A stretch of 33,362 nt of DNA from Anaerolineae bacterium (GCA_016931315.1 JAFGFB010000028.1:1-33362); one strand, 5' to 3'; shown: positions 25,238 through 32,854, numbered from the stretch's first letter. Notes: generated from the letters alone by a model not told the origin. Numbers and translations: made by a program.

Positions 25238-26923
25238 ATGAAAAACCAAACACCCATCCTCTCTGTCGCAGCCGTGCGCGAGTGGGAAGCTGCGGCAGCA
25301 GCAACCGGACACAGTTACGAGCGCATGATGGAACTTGCGGGGCAAGGGGTTGCCCGTGCCGCACTACGTTATGGGGTCTTGAAAGGGCGCCGCGTTCTAG
25401 TGCTGGTTGGTCCCGGCAACAATGGCGGTGATGGGCTGGTAGCGGCGCGTTGCCTTGCAGAAGCTGGCGCTCAAGTAACGGCTTATCTGGTTGCACCATG
25501 CAAACAGGAAAGTAAAAAGATGCTTGAGAGGGCAGAAAAACGTGGCGTCATCATAGTGACCCGCGAGACTGACCCCGAGGGCGTGGAACTCCGGCGCCTA
25601 TGCGCACGAACAGAGGTATTGATTGACGCGCTGCTAGGCACCGGCGCGCACCCCCCACTCCGTTCCGGCATAGCCACCATTCTGCAAGACGTGAGCACAA
25701 CCTTAGCCCACAATGATGAACGCCAGCCGCTCAGGGCGCTCACCGTACCACCGCAAATTGCGCCGCCACAGCCGCTCATCATTGCGGTAGATGGTCCCTC
25801 AGGTATGGACTTCGATACCGGTGCAGCAGACCCCCTCACGCTAAAAGCGCATATCAGCGTTACTTTCGGCGCTCCGAAAATTGGGCACTTCCATTTTCCA
25901 GCCGCTGAGTTTTGCGGAGATTTGTTCGTGGCCGATATCGGTATTCCAGAATCCGTGCCGCCTCCAGCTGCGTGGGGACGAATTCTTACCGCCGAGGTCA
26001 TACGCGATTGGCTGCCCTCGCGTCCCGCGAATGCCCACAAAGGCATTTTCGGACGGGCGCTGATCGTGGCAGGCTCAAGCAACTACCCCGGCGCGGCCGC
26101 ATTGGCAGCCCTCGCAGCAATCAAAGCCGGTGCGGGACTGGTCACGCTGGGAATTCCAGGAGCGCTACAGGCTGCCATTGTGCCCTTAGTTCCCGAGGTA
26201 ACTTATCTGTCGCTATCAAATGCCCTGGGTGCAATTACAGAGAATGCCGTCACCGACCTGGAAGAAACACTCCCCAACGCTTCTGCGCTGCTTATCGGAC
26301 CGGGGCTTGGACAGGCGCCAGAGACTGTCACTTTTATTCAAAGGCTTTTGGGGACACGTTTGGAACGTCGCCAGGCTGGTTTTACAACCGAGAATACATC
26401 CGCTAACCGTACCTCGCGCCCGCCCGCCGCTCTTCCCCCACTGATTGTAGATGCCGATGGGCTCAATATCCTTAGCGCCCTGCCAGAATGGCCCCAGCTC
26501 CTGCCGCCGGGGAGCATTCTGACGCCGCACCCAGGCGAGATGAGGCGTCTGATGGGTCAGGAAAAAGCCGCGCCCGAGGCTGAGCGCCAGGAGCTTGCTC
26601 GTCAGTATGCCGAGGAATGGGGACAAGTCGTTGTGCTTAAGGGGGCTTTCACCGTCATTGCTGCTCCCGATGGGCGTGCAGTGATATCACCATTCGCTAA
26701 CGCCGGGCTTGCCTCAGCAGGTATGGGCGATGTCCTAGCAGGCACTATCATAGCGTTGCGCGCGCAAGGCTTGAATGCCTTTGAGGCCGCGGCGACTGGA
26801 GTCTATCTTCACGGGCTTGCCGGTGAACTACTGCGCGAACAATCAGGCGATGCAGGGCTGGCGGCAAGCGATGTGGCGCGCAGCCTCCCCGAAGTTCTCT
26901 GGCGGCTCAAACGAGGAGCATGA
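25238..26923 (+). CDS. nnr: Bifunctional NAD(P)HX epimerase/dehydratase
   Basis: This 561-residue fusion repairs damaged, hydrated NAD(P)H. The N-terminal YjeF_N epimerase domain (about 1-215) has VLVGPGNNGGDGLVAAR, DALLGTG and AVDGPSGMDFDTG. The C-terminal ribokinase-like ADP-dependent dehydratase domain (about 265-560) has NAHKGIFGRALIVAGS, the DADGLN segment, LTPHPGEM and GMGDVLAG near residue 495. A low-complexity stretch (TTENTSANRTSRPPAALPP) interrupts the dehydratase domain and looks like a lineage-specific insertion. The track start is GTG at 25157. I prefer ATG at 25238 because the first 27 residues do not look like the family and GGAGA lies upstream. Confidence 0.95.
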   Translation: MKNQTPILSVAAVREWEAAAAATGHSYERMMELAGQGVARAALRYGVLKGRRVLVLVGPGNNGGDGLVAARCLAEAGAQVTAYLVAPCKQESKKMLERAEKRGVIIVTRETDPEGVELRRLCARTEVLIDALLGTGAHPPLRSGIATILQDVSTTLAHNDERQPLRALTVPPQIAPPQPLIIAVDGPSGMDFDTGAADPLTLKAHISVTFGAPKIGHFHFPAAEFCGDLFVADIGIPESVPPPAAWGRILTAEVIRDWLPSRPANAHKGIFGRALIVAGSSNYPGAAALAALAAIKAGAGLVTLGIPGALQAAIVPLVPEVTYLSLSNALGAITENAVTDLEETLPNASALLIGPGLGQAPETVTFIQRLLGTRLERRQAGFTTENTSANRTSRPPAALPPLIVDADGLNILSALPEWPQLLPPGSILTPHPGEMRRLMGQEKAAPEAERQELARQYAEEWGQVVVLKGAFTVIAAPDGRAVISPFANAGLASAGMGDVLAGTIIALRAQGLNAFEAAATGVYLHGLAGELLREQSGDAGLAASDVARSLPEVLWRLKRGA

Positions 26924-27321
26924 TGGCGGAAGGAATTGACTGGACTCAAGTGGGTTGGATTATTCTGGGCATTATGGGGCTTGCGCTCGTGCTCGCGCTC
27001 ACCTTGCTGGCGCTTACCTACCGCAACCTCAGGCACATCCAGGTGCCCCCCAATGCAGACTTTTTCACCACATTGCGCCACATACCGTTTACACTGGTTG
27101 TCATCCTGGACTTGCTGGACCTGGCGCTGGATTTTCTCTCCGCACCTGTTGGATGGCTGATTCTCAGCTATTTTGGATTGGAGCGGCTGCGCACATTGAC
27201 CGTGGTCGAAAGCCTCATCCCGGGCACGCAGTTTATTCCGACCCTCACCGGCGCCTGGCTCCTGGCGAAAGCGGGGGTGCGCTTGCCAGAACCCACTCAA
27301 TTGCGTCGCAACAGCAGCTAA
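26923..27321 (+). CDS. Small membrane protein, function unknown
   Basis: This 132-residue protein has a strong N-terminal helix (VGWIILGIMGLALVLALTLLAL). Two further hydrophobic segments include FTLVVILDLLDLALDFLSAP. The polar middle RNLRHIQVPPNADFFTTLRH separates them. I do not recognise the family. The start is an ATG that overlaps the nnr stop by one base (TGATG) with GAGGAG four bases before it; the ATG three bases earlier is too close to that site. Coupled translation with nnr is likely. Its role cannot be inferred beyond membrane location. Confidence 0.75.
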   Translation: MAEGIDWTQVGWIILGIMGLALVLALTLLALTYRNLRHIQVPPNADFFTTLRHIPFTLVVILDLLDLALDFLSAPVGWLILSYFGLERLRTLTVVESLIPGTQFIPTLTGAWLLAKAGVRLPEPTQLRRNSS

Positions 27322-27348
27322 TACCTGAAACAGCCATAACACAAAGAA

Positions 27349-27389
27349 GTGCGGGAGACTCGGGGAATCCCTTTTCGAGTCTCCCGCAC
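27349..27389. terminator. Hairpin terminator between convergent operons
   Basis: A perfect 14-bp stem GTGCGGGAGACTCG/CGAGTCTCCCGCAC with a 13-base loop sits between the nnr operon and the flavodiiron gene, which point towards each other. T tracts are weak on both sides. Confidence 0.65.
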
Positions 27390-27428
27390 AGGTCTCCACC
27401 TAGTGATCCCCGGTACCCAGAATCGAAC

Positions 27429-28625
27429 TCACAGCAATGATTCGGCGAATCGGGTCCCAAAGGCTACACCTTCGCGCAACAACTCTGGTGTAGGCGACCC
27501 CTTGAACTCCCAAACTTCAGTTGGATTCCACCGCAATGTCTCACACAAGGTATTGAAATCGCGTCGCGCACCGCCGCTCCAGCCGTAGCTGCCAAAACAC
27601 GCAGCCTGCCGATTGAAGATACGCTTGTGTTCCGCCATGTGTAATGCATCCACCATTGGCGGGAATAGCCCTCCCTCATAGGTTGGCGCTCCCACCAATA
27701 CGCCACGCCGGGTATAGAGATAGGGAAGAATGTAGCTCGAATGCGTATGACGGACATCAAAAATCTCAAGCGGCAAGCCCGTACGCGCCACACCTTCAGC
27801 CACGGCCTCCACCATCAGTTCAGTGAGACCATACATCGTCCCATAGAGCAAGGTCACGCCGGGATCCCCTGAACCATCTGCATATTCTGCCCATTTCTTG
27901 TAGAGACTGATGATGTGCTCAGGCTGACTACGCCAGATCAAACCATGCGAAGGAGCCACGATATCAATGGGAACGCCAGCGAGGCGATCAATCGCCTTCA
28001 ACACCGGTTTCGGATAGAGAGAGACGATGTTGACGTAATAGCGTAATGCCTCCTGCTCATAAAAATCCAGGTTGGGATATTGATCGTCGAAAATCGCGCC
28101 CCGCAACGTCCCGTAACCGCCAAAAGCATCACAAGAAAACAAAACACGGTGATGCACCTCATACGTAGACATCGTTTCGGGCCAGTGAACGAATGGCATG
28201 GACACAAACTGTAATTTGTGTTCAGGTCCCAGTTCTAAAATCTCCCCATCTTTTACCTCGCGAACCCCTTCAGTAATATGATAGTAGCTCGCGACCATAT
28301 CCAATGCCTTCTTAGTGCCCAGAATCATCGCGTTCGGGGCGATGCGATGCATAGTTGTCAGCACCCCGGTGTGATCAGGCTCCATGTGATTGACCACCAC
28401 ATAATCCAGTTGGGCCGGGTCCACAATCTGTGCAATCTGATTCAACAAGTCTCCTGCCTTAATATCGCGCGCCATATCAATCAGCGCTTTCTTCTCACCA
28501 TTGATGACATAGGCATTATAGGAGACTCCCTCACGGCTGATAGGCCACAGCCCTTCAAAGAGATCAGTGGTGCGATCATTGACACCAATCCAATATATTC
28601 CCGGTTTTACTTCAATCGCAGGCAT
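27429..28625 (-). CDS. Flavodiiron protein (A-type)
   Basis: This 398-residue protein joins a metallo-beta-lactamase-like diiron domain (about 1-250) to a flavodoxin domain (about 255-398). The diiron ligands match the family: His80, Glu82 and Asp84 in VNHMEPDH, His147 in PFVHWPE, Asp166 in SCDAFGG and His227 in PSHGLIWR. The flavin loop is TLLYGTMYGLTE. It reduces oxygen to water or nitric oxide to nitrous oxide, protecting anaerobic or microaerobic cells. No rubredoxin domain or rubredoxin gene is nearby, so the electron donor is unknown. AAGGAGG stands nine bases before the ATG. Confidence 0.96.
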   Translation of the reverse strand: MPAIEVKPGIYWIGVNDRTTDLFEGLWPISREGVSYNAYVINGEKKALIDMARDIKAGDLLNQIAQIVDPAQLDYVVVNHMEPDHTGVLTTMHRIAPNAMILGTKKALDMVASYYHITEGVREVKDGEILELGPEHKLQFVSMPFVHWPETMSTYEVHHRVLFSCDAFGGYGTLRGAIFDDQYPNLDFYEQEALRYYVNIVSLYPKPVLKAIDRLAGVPIDIVAPSHGLIWRSQPEHIISLYKKWAEYADGSGDPGVTLLYGTMYGLTELMVEAVAEGVARTGLPLEIFDVRHTHSSYILPYLYTRRGVLVGAPTYEGGLFPPMVDALHMAEHKRIFNRQAACFGSYGWSGGARRDFNTLCETLRWNPTEVWEFKGSPTPELLREGVAFGTRFAESLL

Positions 28626-28774
28626 GGGAGCACCCCTCCTTCAAGATATTTAACCAACAGCCTGTAAGCTCACGCAGAGAGAGCATCGTCAGAGATTCAA
28701 AACACAATAGAAGCGCACCCTACACAAGCGAGGAAAGGCGCGCCCTCACACTTACGCCATTTGCAGGTAGCCCA

Positions 28775-28803
28775 AGTATGATGCAGGTTTACTGCGATGT
28801 CAA
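28775..28803 (-). promoter_or_regulatory. Promoter of the flavodiiron protein gene
   Basis: TTGACA and CATACT on the minus strand are separated by 17 bases, about 150 bases before the ATG, implying a long leader. The -35 box begins eight bases beyond the stop of the EamA gene. Confidence 0.5.
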
Positions 28804-28810
28804 GCTCAGC

Positions 28811-29242
28811 TTACTTCAGCGTAAGCACCACAATGCCACTAATGGTCAATAGCATTCCGATAATAGTTTTGGGCGTGAAAGACTCGGTTCCGGCTATCAG
28901 CCCCATTAACGCACCAAAGAGCGGCGATGTGAAAGCAATCGGCATGACTGAACCCAGTGGCGCTCCTTTAATCGCTGCATAGAAACACAACATCCCTACA
29001 GCACCTGCCACAACACCGCCACCTAAAATCATCATCGCTAAGGCTTTAGGTCCAGCTTGGGGCAATGTTTTCCATTCAGGATAACTCACAAGTCCCAGAA
29101 TGAGAAACGCCACCGCGGTGCGAATGGTGATTCCCAATTGTGGAGAGAGATTGCCTAAATGCAAACCTCGCTTCTCGAAAAAACCGCCGATACCCCACGC
29201 CATCGCCGTGAATAACGCCAACACCTGTGGGTTGATTTTCAT
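28811..29242 (-). CDS. Small EamA-family permease, single repeat
   Basis: This 143-residue membrane protein has about five helices and corresponds to one half of a ten-helix DMT/EamA carrier. The N-terminal MAWGIGGFFEKRGLHLG and the C-terminal TPKTIIGMLLTISGIVVL are typical. Single-repeat members are thought to work as dimers, as in small multidrug resistance proteins. Substrate is unknown. ATG at 29242 with AGGGGG upstream is preferred to the GTG at 29248. It lies alone between terminator-bounded neighbours. It could be a genuine single-domain protein or half of a split gene, but no second half is nearby. Confidence 0.88.
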   Translation of the reverse strand: MKINPQVLALFTAMAWGIGGFFEKRGLHLGNLSPQLGITIRTAVAFLILGLVSYPEWKTLPQAGPKALAMMILGGGVVAGAVGMLCFYAAIKGAPLGSVMPIAFTSPLFGALMGLIAGTESFTPKTIIGMLLTISGIVVLTLK

Positions 29243-29282
29243 ACGCACCCCCTACGTTTCTCAGGCATCAACGAAGTAACAC

Positions 29283-29309
29283 AAAGCCGCCTCAAATGCA
29301 GGCGGCTTT
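29283..29309 (-). terminator. Intrinsic terminator after the lipoprotein gene
   Basis: A 10-bp stem AAAGCCGCCT/AGGCGGCTTT with a 7-base loop lies 62 bases beyond the lipoprotein stop. It ends in a short T run on the minus strand. Confidence 0.7.
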
Positions 29310-29371
29310 GATGCTCGTTCAGATTGCCATCTTTGAATGCAAGTCCGGGACAAAGCAATCTTTCCAGAAAA

Positions 29372-30001
29372 CTAATCCGAAACTGTCCAGGTAATCTCGT
29401 CCATAATCTCGACCTCGGTTTCCGTCACAAGGTCATTGCCTTCGCAGTCCTGCGCCAACAAATCATAAGTGTCAGGGTTTACAAAGAAAACGCGCTGACC
29501 TTCCTGCGCCTCAATGGATTCTGACTCCCCCAACCAGTCGTCACCCCAGTCATCGCTGGTCGAAGGAGCAATATAGACGAAGCAGATTTCGGTTGCGCTC
29601 TCGTTGACCAAAACCAAAGGAGCCAGACCTCGTCCCCCTACAGTAACAGTTGTATCGCTGCTGATACCCCAGAACGTTGCCAGGGTTGCCTGATCACAGG
29701 TCATGACTTTTACATCATAGGTCCCAGAGGAAGGCGAGAAAGTTTCCGAATCACCGGCAGCAATTACCTCCTCATCGCCCAACCAATCATCGCCCCAATC
29801 TTCTTCGTCGCTTCCCGAAATTTGAACATAGCAGATATCGTAGGGGGTCTCGTTAGAGATTTCGATATCTAAGTCCCCCGTTGTCTTGGCGGGGGGATCG
29901 GTAAGCACTTGTGTGGGATCAGGAGTATCAGTAGTACCACCACACGCAAGCGAGAATACCAACAACCCGACAATCAAACCTGCAATGACATTGCGTTTCA
30001 T
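29372..30001 (-). CDS. Two-repeat lipoprotein, function unknown
   Basis: This 209-residue protein has a signal peptide with lipobox SLACGG (Cys20) and a Thr/Asp/Pro linker. Two tandem beta-rich domains follow. Repeat 1 contains NETPYDICYVQIS, DWGDDWLG and GTYDVKVMTCD; repeat 2 contains NESATEICFVYIA, DWGDDWLG and DTYDLLAQDCE. The shared DDWGDDWLG turn is acidic and could bind metal, but I know of no characterised function. The start is ATG at 30001 with AAGGAG eight bases upstream; the track adds ten spurious residues. The gene has its own promoter and terminator. Confidence 0.8.
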   Translation of the reverse strand: MKRNVIAGLIVGLLVFSLACGGTTDTPDPTQVLTDPPAKTTGDLDIEISNETPYDICYVQISGSDEEDWGDDWLGDEEVIAAGDSETFSPSSGTYDVKVMTCDQATLATFWGISSDTTVTVGGRGLAPLVLVNESATEICFVYIAPSTSDDWGDDWLGESESIEAQEGQRVFFVNPDTYDLLAQDCEGNDLVTETEVEIMDEITWTVSD

Positions 30002-30065
30002 AACTATGCTCCTTAACTGAAATATGAACACCGCAGCACAAATAGTGAAATGCCTTCAACAACCT

Positions 30066-30094
30066 ATTATACCGGAGTTTGACAGATGATACAA
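30066..30094 (-). promoter_or_regulatory. Promoter of the two-repeat lipoprotein gene
   Basis: TTGTAT and a consensus TATAAT are 17 bases apart on the minus strand, 64 bases before the ATG. The -35 box lies 15 bases from the left end of repeat C. Confidence 0.7.
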
Positions 30095-30109
30095 GCTTCC
30101 TTTTTCAAA

Positions 30110-30282
30110 GGGGTGCGTTTCAAAATGGGGAAAAAGCAAGTTGACTATCATGCGAATGCCTTTCTCTGAATGATTTTTCGCAGCGGGGCTTTACCCGCTG
30201 CGAAAAATCACCTTTTTAGCGCCCCTATGGGGGCCCCCGTAGGGGCGCTTGAGATTGTGGCCCCAGATTTGGAACGCACCCC
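30110..30282. repeat. Hairpin repeat C, about 173-bp element with 12-bp terminal inverted repeats
   Basis: The ends GGGGTGCGTTTC and GGAACGCACCCC are inverted copies with one mismatch. Inside lies the family hairpin TGATTTTTCGCAGCGGG (30171-30187) against CCCGCTGCGAAAAATCA (30194-30210). A second near-perfect 32-nt palindrome spans 30218-30249 (AGCGCCCCTATGGGGG and its partner). Its reverse complement aligns with repeat B. It occupies most of the 357-base divergent gap between the lipoprotein and the 143-residue protein genes. No target duplication is obvious. No ORF of any size lies inside, so it would be non-autonomous. Confidence 0.88.
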
Positions 30283-30296
30283 CTTCAGTTACAAAT

Positions 30297-30325
30297 TTGT
30301 GTCAGCTTAGTATCCATGATATAAT
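30297..30325 (+). promoter_or_regulatory. Promoter of the 143-residue protein gene
   Basis: TTGTGT and a consensus TATAAT are separated by 17 bases, 33 bases before the ATG. The -35 box begins 15 bases from the right end of repeat C. Confidence 0.65.
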
Positions 30326-30358
30326 GGGATTTGAAGCCAGAGCCATAAGAGGACGAAC

Positions 30359-30790
30359 ATGCCCACAGAATCACTCCAGTTTCTGCCACCGACACAGGCA
30401 CGGCAGCTCACCGAGCTGGCAGACCGTGCCAGGCTCAGCCTTTCGCGCTTCGCCTCAGTTAATGTGATGTTTGATGCAGTGGGGTTGCAAATGTTAGATG
30501 AGTGGATTGACCGGCACCTACGCCAGTTTCCACAGCCCTCACGCGATATTGTAACCGTGTGGGGCGCGTTTCTCGGTGAGGTATTCCGGCGGCGTTTCCA
30601 TGGCGAATGGGCAGTTGATGCGTCGCAACATAAGCCCAGACTTGGCGTCATCTGCCCACGCGATCAACGCGGCTTGCTATTTGTAGACGTGATGGGACAA
30701 GTACAACGCCGAATTAAGCATGACATGCAGGAATCTTTGGCATTCTACTATGCTGAGAAGAGTGTCGAAATTCGTGAGGTCGAACTCTAG
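30359..30790 (+). CDS. Conserved-looking protein of unknown function
   Basis: This 143-residue soluble protein has no signal peptide or membrane helix. The first 45 residues are helical and polar. The middle WIDRHLRQFPQPSRDIVTVWGAFLGEVFRRRFHGEW has the feel of a small globular domain in which an amphipathic helix precedes a beta-sheet (LGVICPRDQRGLLFVDVMG). I do not recognise a family with confidence. Coding character is supported by its promoter, AAGAGGA ribosome site and strong terminator. It is a single-gene unit convergent with the DUF4332-like gene. Confidence 0.7.
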   Translation: MPTESLQFLPPTQARQLTELADRARLSLSRFASVNVMFDAVGLQMLDEWIDRHLRQFPQPSRDIVTVWGAFLGEVFRRRFHGEWAVDASQHKPRLGVICPRDQRGLLFVDVMGQVQRRIKHDMQESLAFYYAEKSVEIREVEL

Positions 30791-30805
30791 CATACACAAT
30801 CAATA

Positions 30806-30846
30806 AACTCAAACGCCTCCCGGAATTACCGGGAGGCGTTTGAGTT
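30806..30846. terminator. Bidirectional intrinsic terminator
   Basis: A perfect 18-bp stem starting AACTCAAACGCCTCCCGG, with loop AATTA, lies between two convergent genes. Its outer A/T-rich part supplies T-rich ends in both directions. Confidence 0.88.
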
Positions 30847-30865
30847 ATCCAGAAAGGGAAGTTGC

Positions 30866-31270
30866 CTAGTACGTCACCACACGCGGCAATTCTTTCGCCT
30901 GCTCCACCCAGGTCGCCACCTGCGCCAAAGTGGGAGGACGCCGCACCAATTTGCGCTCCGCGTTGACCTCCAAAATCTTGGCGTAGAGGTTCTCGGGCTT
31001 GCGCTGCGCCAGCTCGGGCACGGTATCTACACCGGCGAACTCCAACAAGTCAGAATACTCCTCCCCAACACCCTTGATCCGGAATAGATCGACACGGTTC
31101 ACCCACTCGAGAATCAATTTGGGTGACAAGCCCGTCGCTTCCGCCAAATCCTTGCGGCCCTTAGGCGTCGACCCCATCTCCAGCAGCACCTGTGTAGTTG
31201 TAACGCCTGCCGCCTTCAACTTCTCAGCATAGGCTTCGCCAATACCCTCAATTACCGTCAATTTCGCCAT
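30866..31270 (-). CDS. Helix-hairpin-helix protein, DUF4332-like
   Basis: This 134-residue protein has two tandem helix-hairpin-helix units. The first reads LTVIEGIGEAYAEKLKAAGV and the second LFRIKGVGEEYSDLLEFAGV. A helical linker TGLSPKLILEWVNRVD joins them. This is the layout of DUF4332 proteins, which resemble the DNA-binding HhH modules of repair polymerases; no catalytic domain is present. ATG at 31270 has AAGGAGG upstream; the track adds one residue from TTG. It follows dnaN by 61 bases on the same strand, so it may be co-expressed with the clamp. DNA binding is inferred from the fold. Confidence 0.88.
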   Translation of the reverse strand: MAKLTVIEGIGEAYAEKLKAAGVTTTQVLLEMGSTPKGRKDLAEATGLSPKLILEWVNRVDLFRIKGVGEEYSDLLEFAGVDTVPELAQRKPENLYAKILEVNAERKLVRRPPTLAQVATWVEQAKELPRVVTY

Positions 31271-31331
31271 CAAAAACCTCCTTATTATTTGGAAAAAATG
31301 TGGAAAAACCGGGTTAACTGACCTTCAAGAC

Positions 31332-32453
31332 TCAACGCTGTCCCAGGTGCATCGGCATAACCACATGCGTGAAAGCATCCTCATCGCCCAATGCCTTGAT
31401 GACACCGGGGTTGGTAGGCGCATTCACCTCTAGAGCGACCTGGGGCACATCCAAAGCGCTCAAAACATCAATCAGGAAACGGACATTGAAAGCAATTTCC
31501 AGACCGTCACCCTCAATATTAGCACTGAGCGCAGTCGAACCCTCACCAAATTCAGCAGAAGCGGCTGAAACCACCACCTCACCGGGATTGATGCTTAAGC
31601 GGACGATATTGGCCACATCCCGCGCAAAAATGGCCGCACGCTTACAGGCCTGGAGCCACTCCTCTCGCCCCAGCACTACACGGGTACGATAAGATTGCGG
31701 AATGATACGGCGATAATCCGGGAAAGTACCATCAATAAGCCGTGAGTTTAGCACAGTATCCTGAAGTTTGAACACAATCTGATTATGGCGCGCCGTGGTG
31801 GAAATAGCCACCGGCTCCTCATGTCCAGCGAGAATGCGCAGCAGCTCGCCCAGCGCCCGCGCCGGCACAATCACGCTAAAAGGATGGTTGATAGGCTGAA
31901 GCAAGGGGACATGGCGCACCGAGAGCCGAAAGCCATCCGCCGCCGCTAACGTCAAAGATTGGGATCCAAACTCCAGCAGCACACCAGTCAACACGGGGTG
32001 GCTATCATCCGTCGAAGCCGCAAACGTCACGTGCTCCAGCCCTTGCCGCAAATCACCCGCCTCCGCCGCCATTCCTATACCATCTTCAGACTCCGGGACC
32101 AACGGGAATTCCTCATCGGATATCCCCCTGAAGGATGCATTGACGGCATTGCAGGAAAGCGCGAGAGAAAGGCGATGGGGATCCATCTCCAAAGTCACCT
32201 GGTCTGGCGGCAAAGAACTCACCAGGTCAATGAAGTTGCGTGCTGGCACCGTAATTGCGCCATCAGTTTCCACCCGCGCCCCCACCCAATGGACAATACT
32301 CAATTCCAGGTTGGTCGCCGCAAGTTTAAGTTGCCCGCCATCAGTCGCCAACAACACATTGCTCAGGATTGGCATCGTAGTTCGCGAAGGGACCGCACGT
32401 CCCACAACACCTAATCCCTTGGACAGGTTTTCCTGAAGGCAAGAGAGTTTCAT
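31332..32453 (-). CDS. dnaN: DNA polymerase III beta subunit (sliding clamp)
   Basis: This 373-residue protein forms the ring that holds DNA polymerases on DNA. Three clamp folds of about 120 residues can be followed. The N-terminal part has MKLSCLQENLSKGLGVVGRA and TMPILSNVLL. The central part has HPVLTGVLLEF and DGFRLSVRH. Further on come RLIDGTFPDYRRIIP and a C-terminal VVMPMHL. The usual SPAVIR region reads TNPGVIKAL here. AGGAGG stands seven bases before the ATG. It is not beside dnaA in this window, unlike the common arrangement. The DUF4332-like gene follows. Confidence 0.97.
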   Translation of the reverse strand: MKLSCLQENLSKGLGVVGRAVPSRTTMPILSNVLLATDGGQLKLAATNLELSIVHWVGARVETDGAITVPARNFIDLVSSLPPDQVTLEMDPHRLSLALSCNAVNASFRGISDEEFPLVPESEDGIGMAAEAGDLRQGLEHVTFAASTDDSHPVLTGVLLEFGSQSLTLAAADGFRLSVRHVPLLQPINHPFSVIVPARALGELLRILAGHEEPVAISTTARHNQIVFKLQDTVLNSRLIDGTFPDYRRIIPQSYRTRVVLGREEWLQACKRAAIFARDVANIVRLSINPGEVVVSAASAEFGEGSTALSANIEGDGLEIAFNVRFLIDVLSALDVPQVALEVNAPTNPGVIKALGDEDAFTHVVMPMHLGQR

Positions 32454-32536
32454 CTAGGGCCTCCTATGGTCAGTTGAACTTTGCGCCTAGCCTCACAGCC
32501 TGTGTACCTGTGTCGGCTTTGATTGCAGATAGTATA

Positions 32537-32565
32537 AGTATACTCTAAGCCCTCAGAATTGACAA
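32537..32565 (-). promoter_or_regulatory. Promoter of dnaN
   Basis: TTGTCA and TATACT are exactly 17 bases apart on the minus strand, 84 bases before the dnaN ATG. A second TATACT lies six bases downstream, so start-site choice may be flexible. Confidence 0.65.
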
Positions 32566-32633
32566 ATGCAATTATCAAAAATACCTAAGCAAGAGTCTGT
32601 AAAAACTAGATCCCGAGCCAAAAACGCAATGAG

Positions 32634-32750
32634 ATGCAGAGGAGTAGTCTTTTTTGTGATTTTTGTGGGTGGGTTGCACCCACCCACAAAAATCACGGCT
32701 ACGGAGAAGGACGCAGAGGATAGATTTGCCCCCCACTTTGGAACGCACCC
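32634..32750. repeat. Hairpin repeat D (GTGATTTTT family)
   Basis: A perfect 19-bp stem GTGATTTTTGTGGGTGGGT (32656-32674) pairs with ACCCACCCACAAAAATCAC (32678-32696) around loop TGC. ATGCAGAGG before and CAGAGG after match copy A. The right end TTTGGAACGCACCC matches the terminal repeat of copy C, so D joins the two subtypes. It lies in the 486-base divergent gap between dnaN and the zinc-ribbon gene. The gap otherwise holds the dnaN promoter and perhaps a short leader ORF. Confidence 0.85.
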
Positions 32751-32854
32751 GAAGCACGTTCAGTATTGCCGAGATTTCCAGGAAAGAGTAAAATAGAGCC
32801 AGGTTTCGCATAGCTGAAGCGCGTTGACCGTTGGAAAGGAGTCGACCCCACGGA

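Noticed and set aside
27411-27430. Sequence resembling the T arm of a tRNA (minus strand GAGTTCGATTCTGGG)
   Set aside because: No matching D arm, anticodon arm or acceptor stem lies around it. It may be a tRNA remnant, but nothing more can be supported.
28811-29242. EamA gene considered as a broken half of a ten-helix carrier
   Set aside because: It has a proper start with ribosome site and a natural end, and single-repeat members exist, so calling it a pseudogene is not supported.
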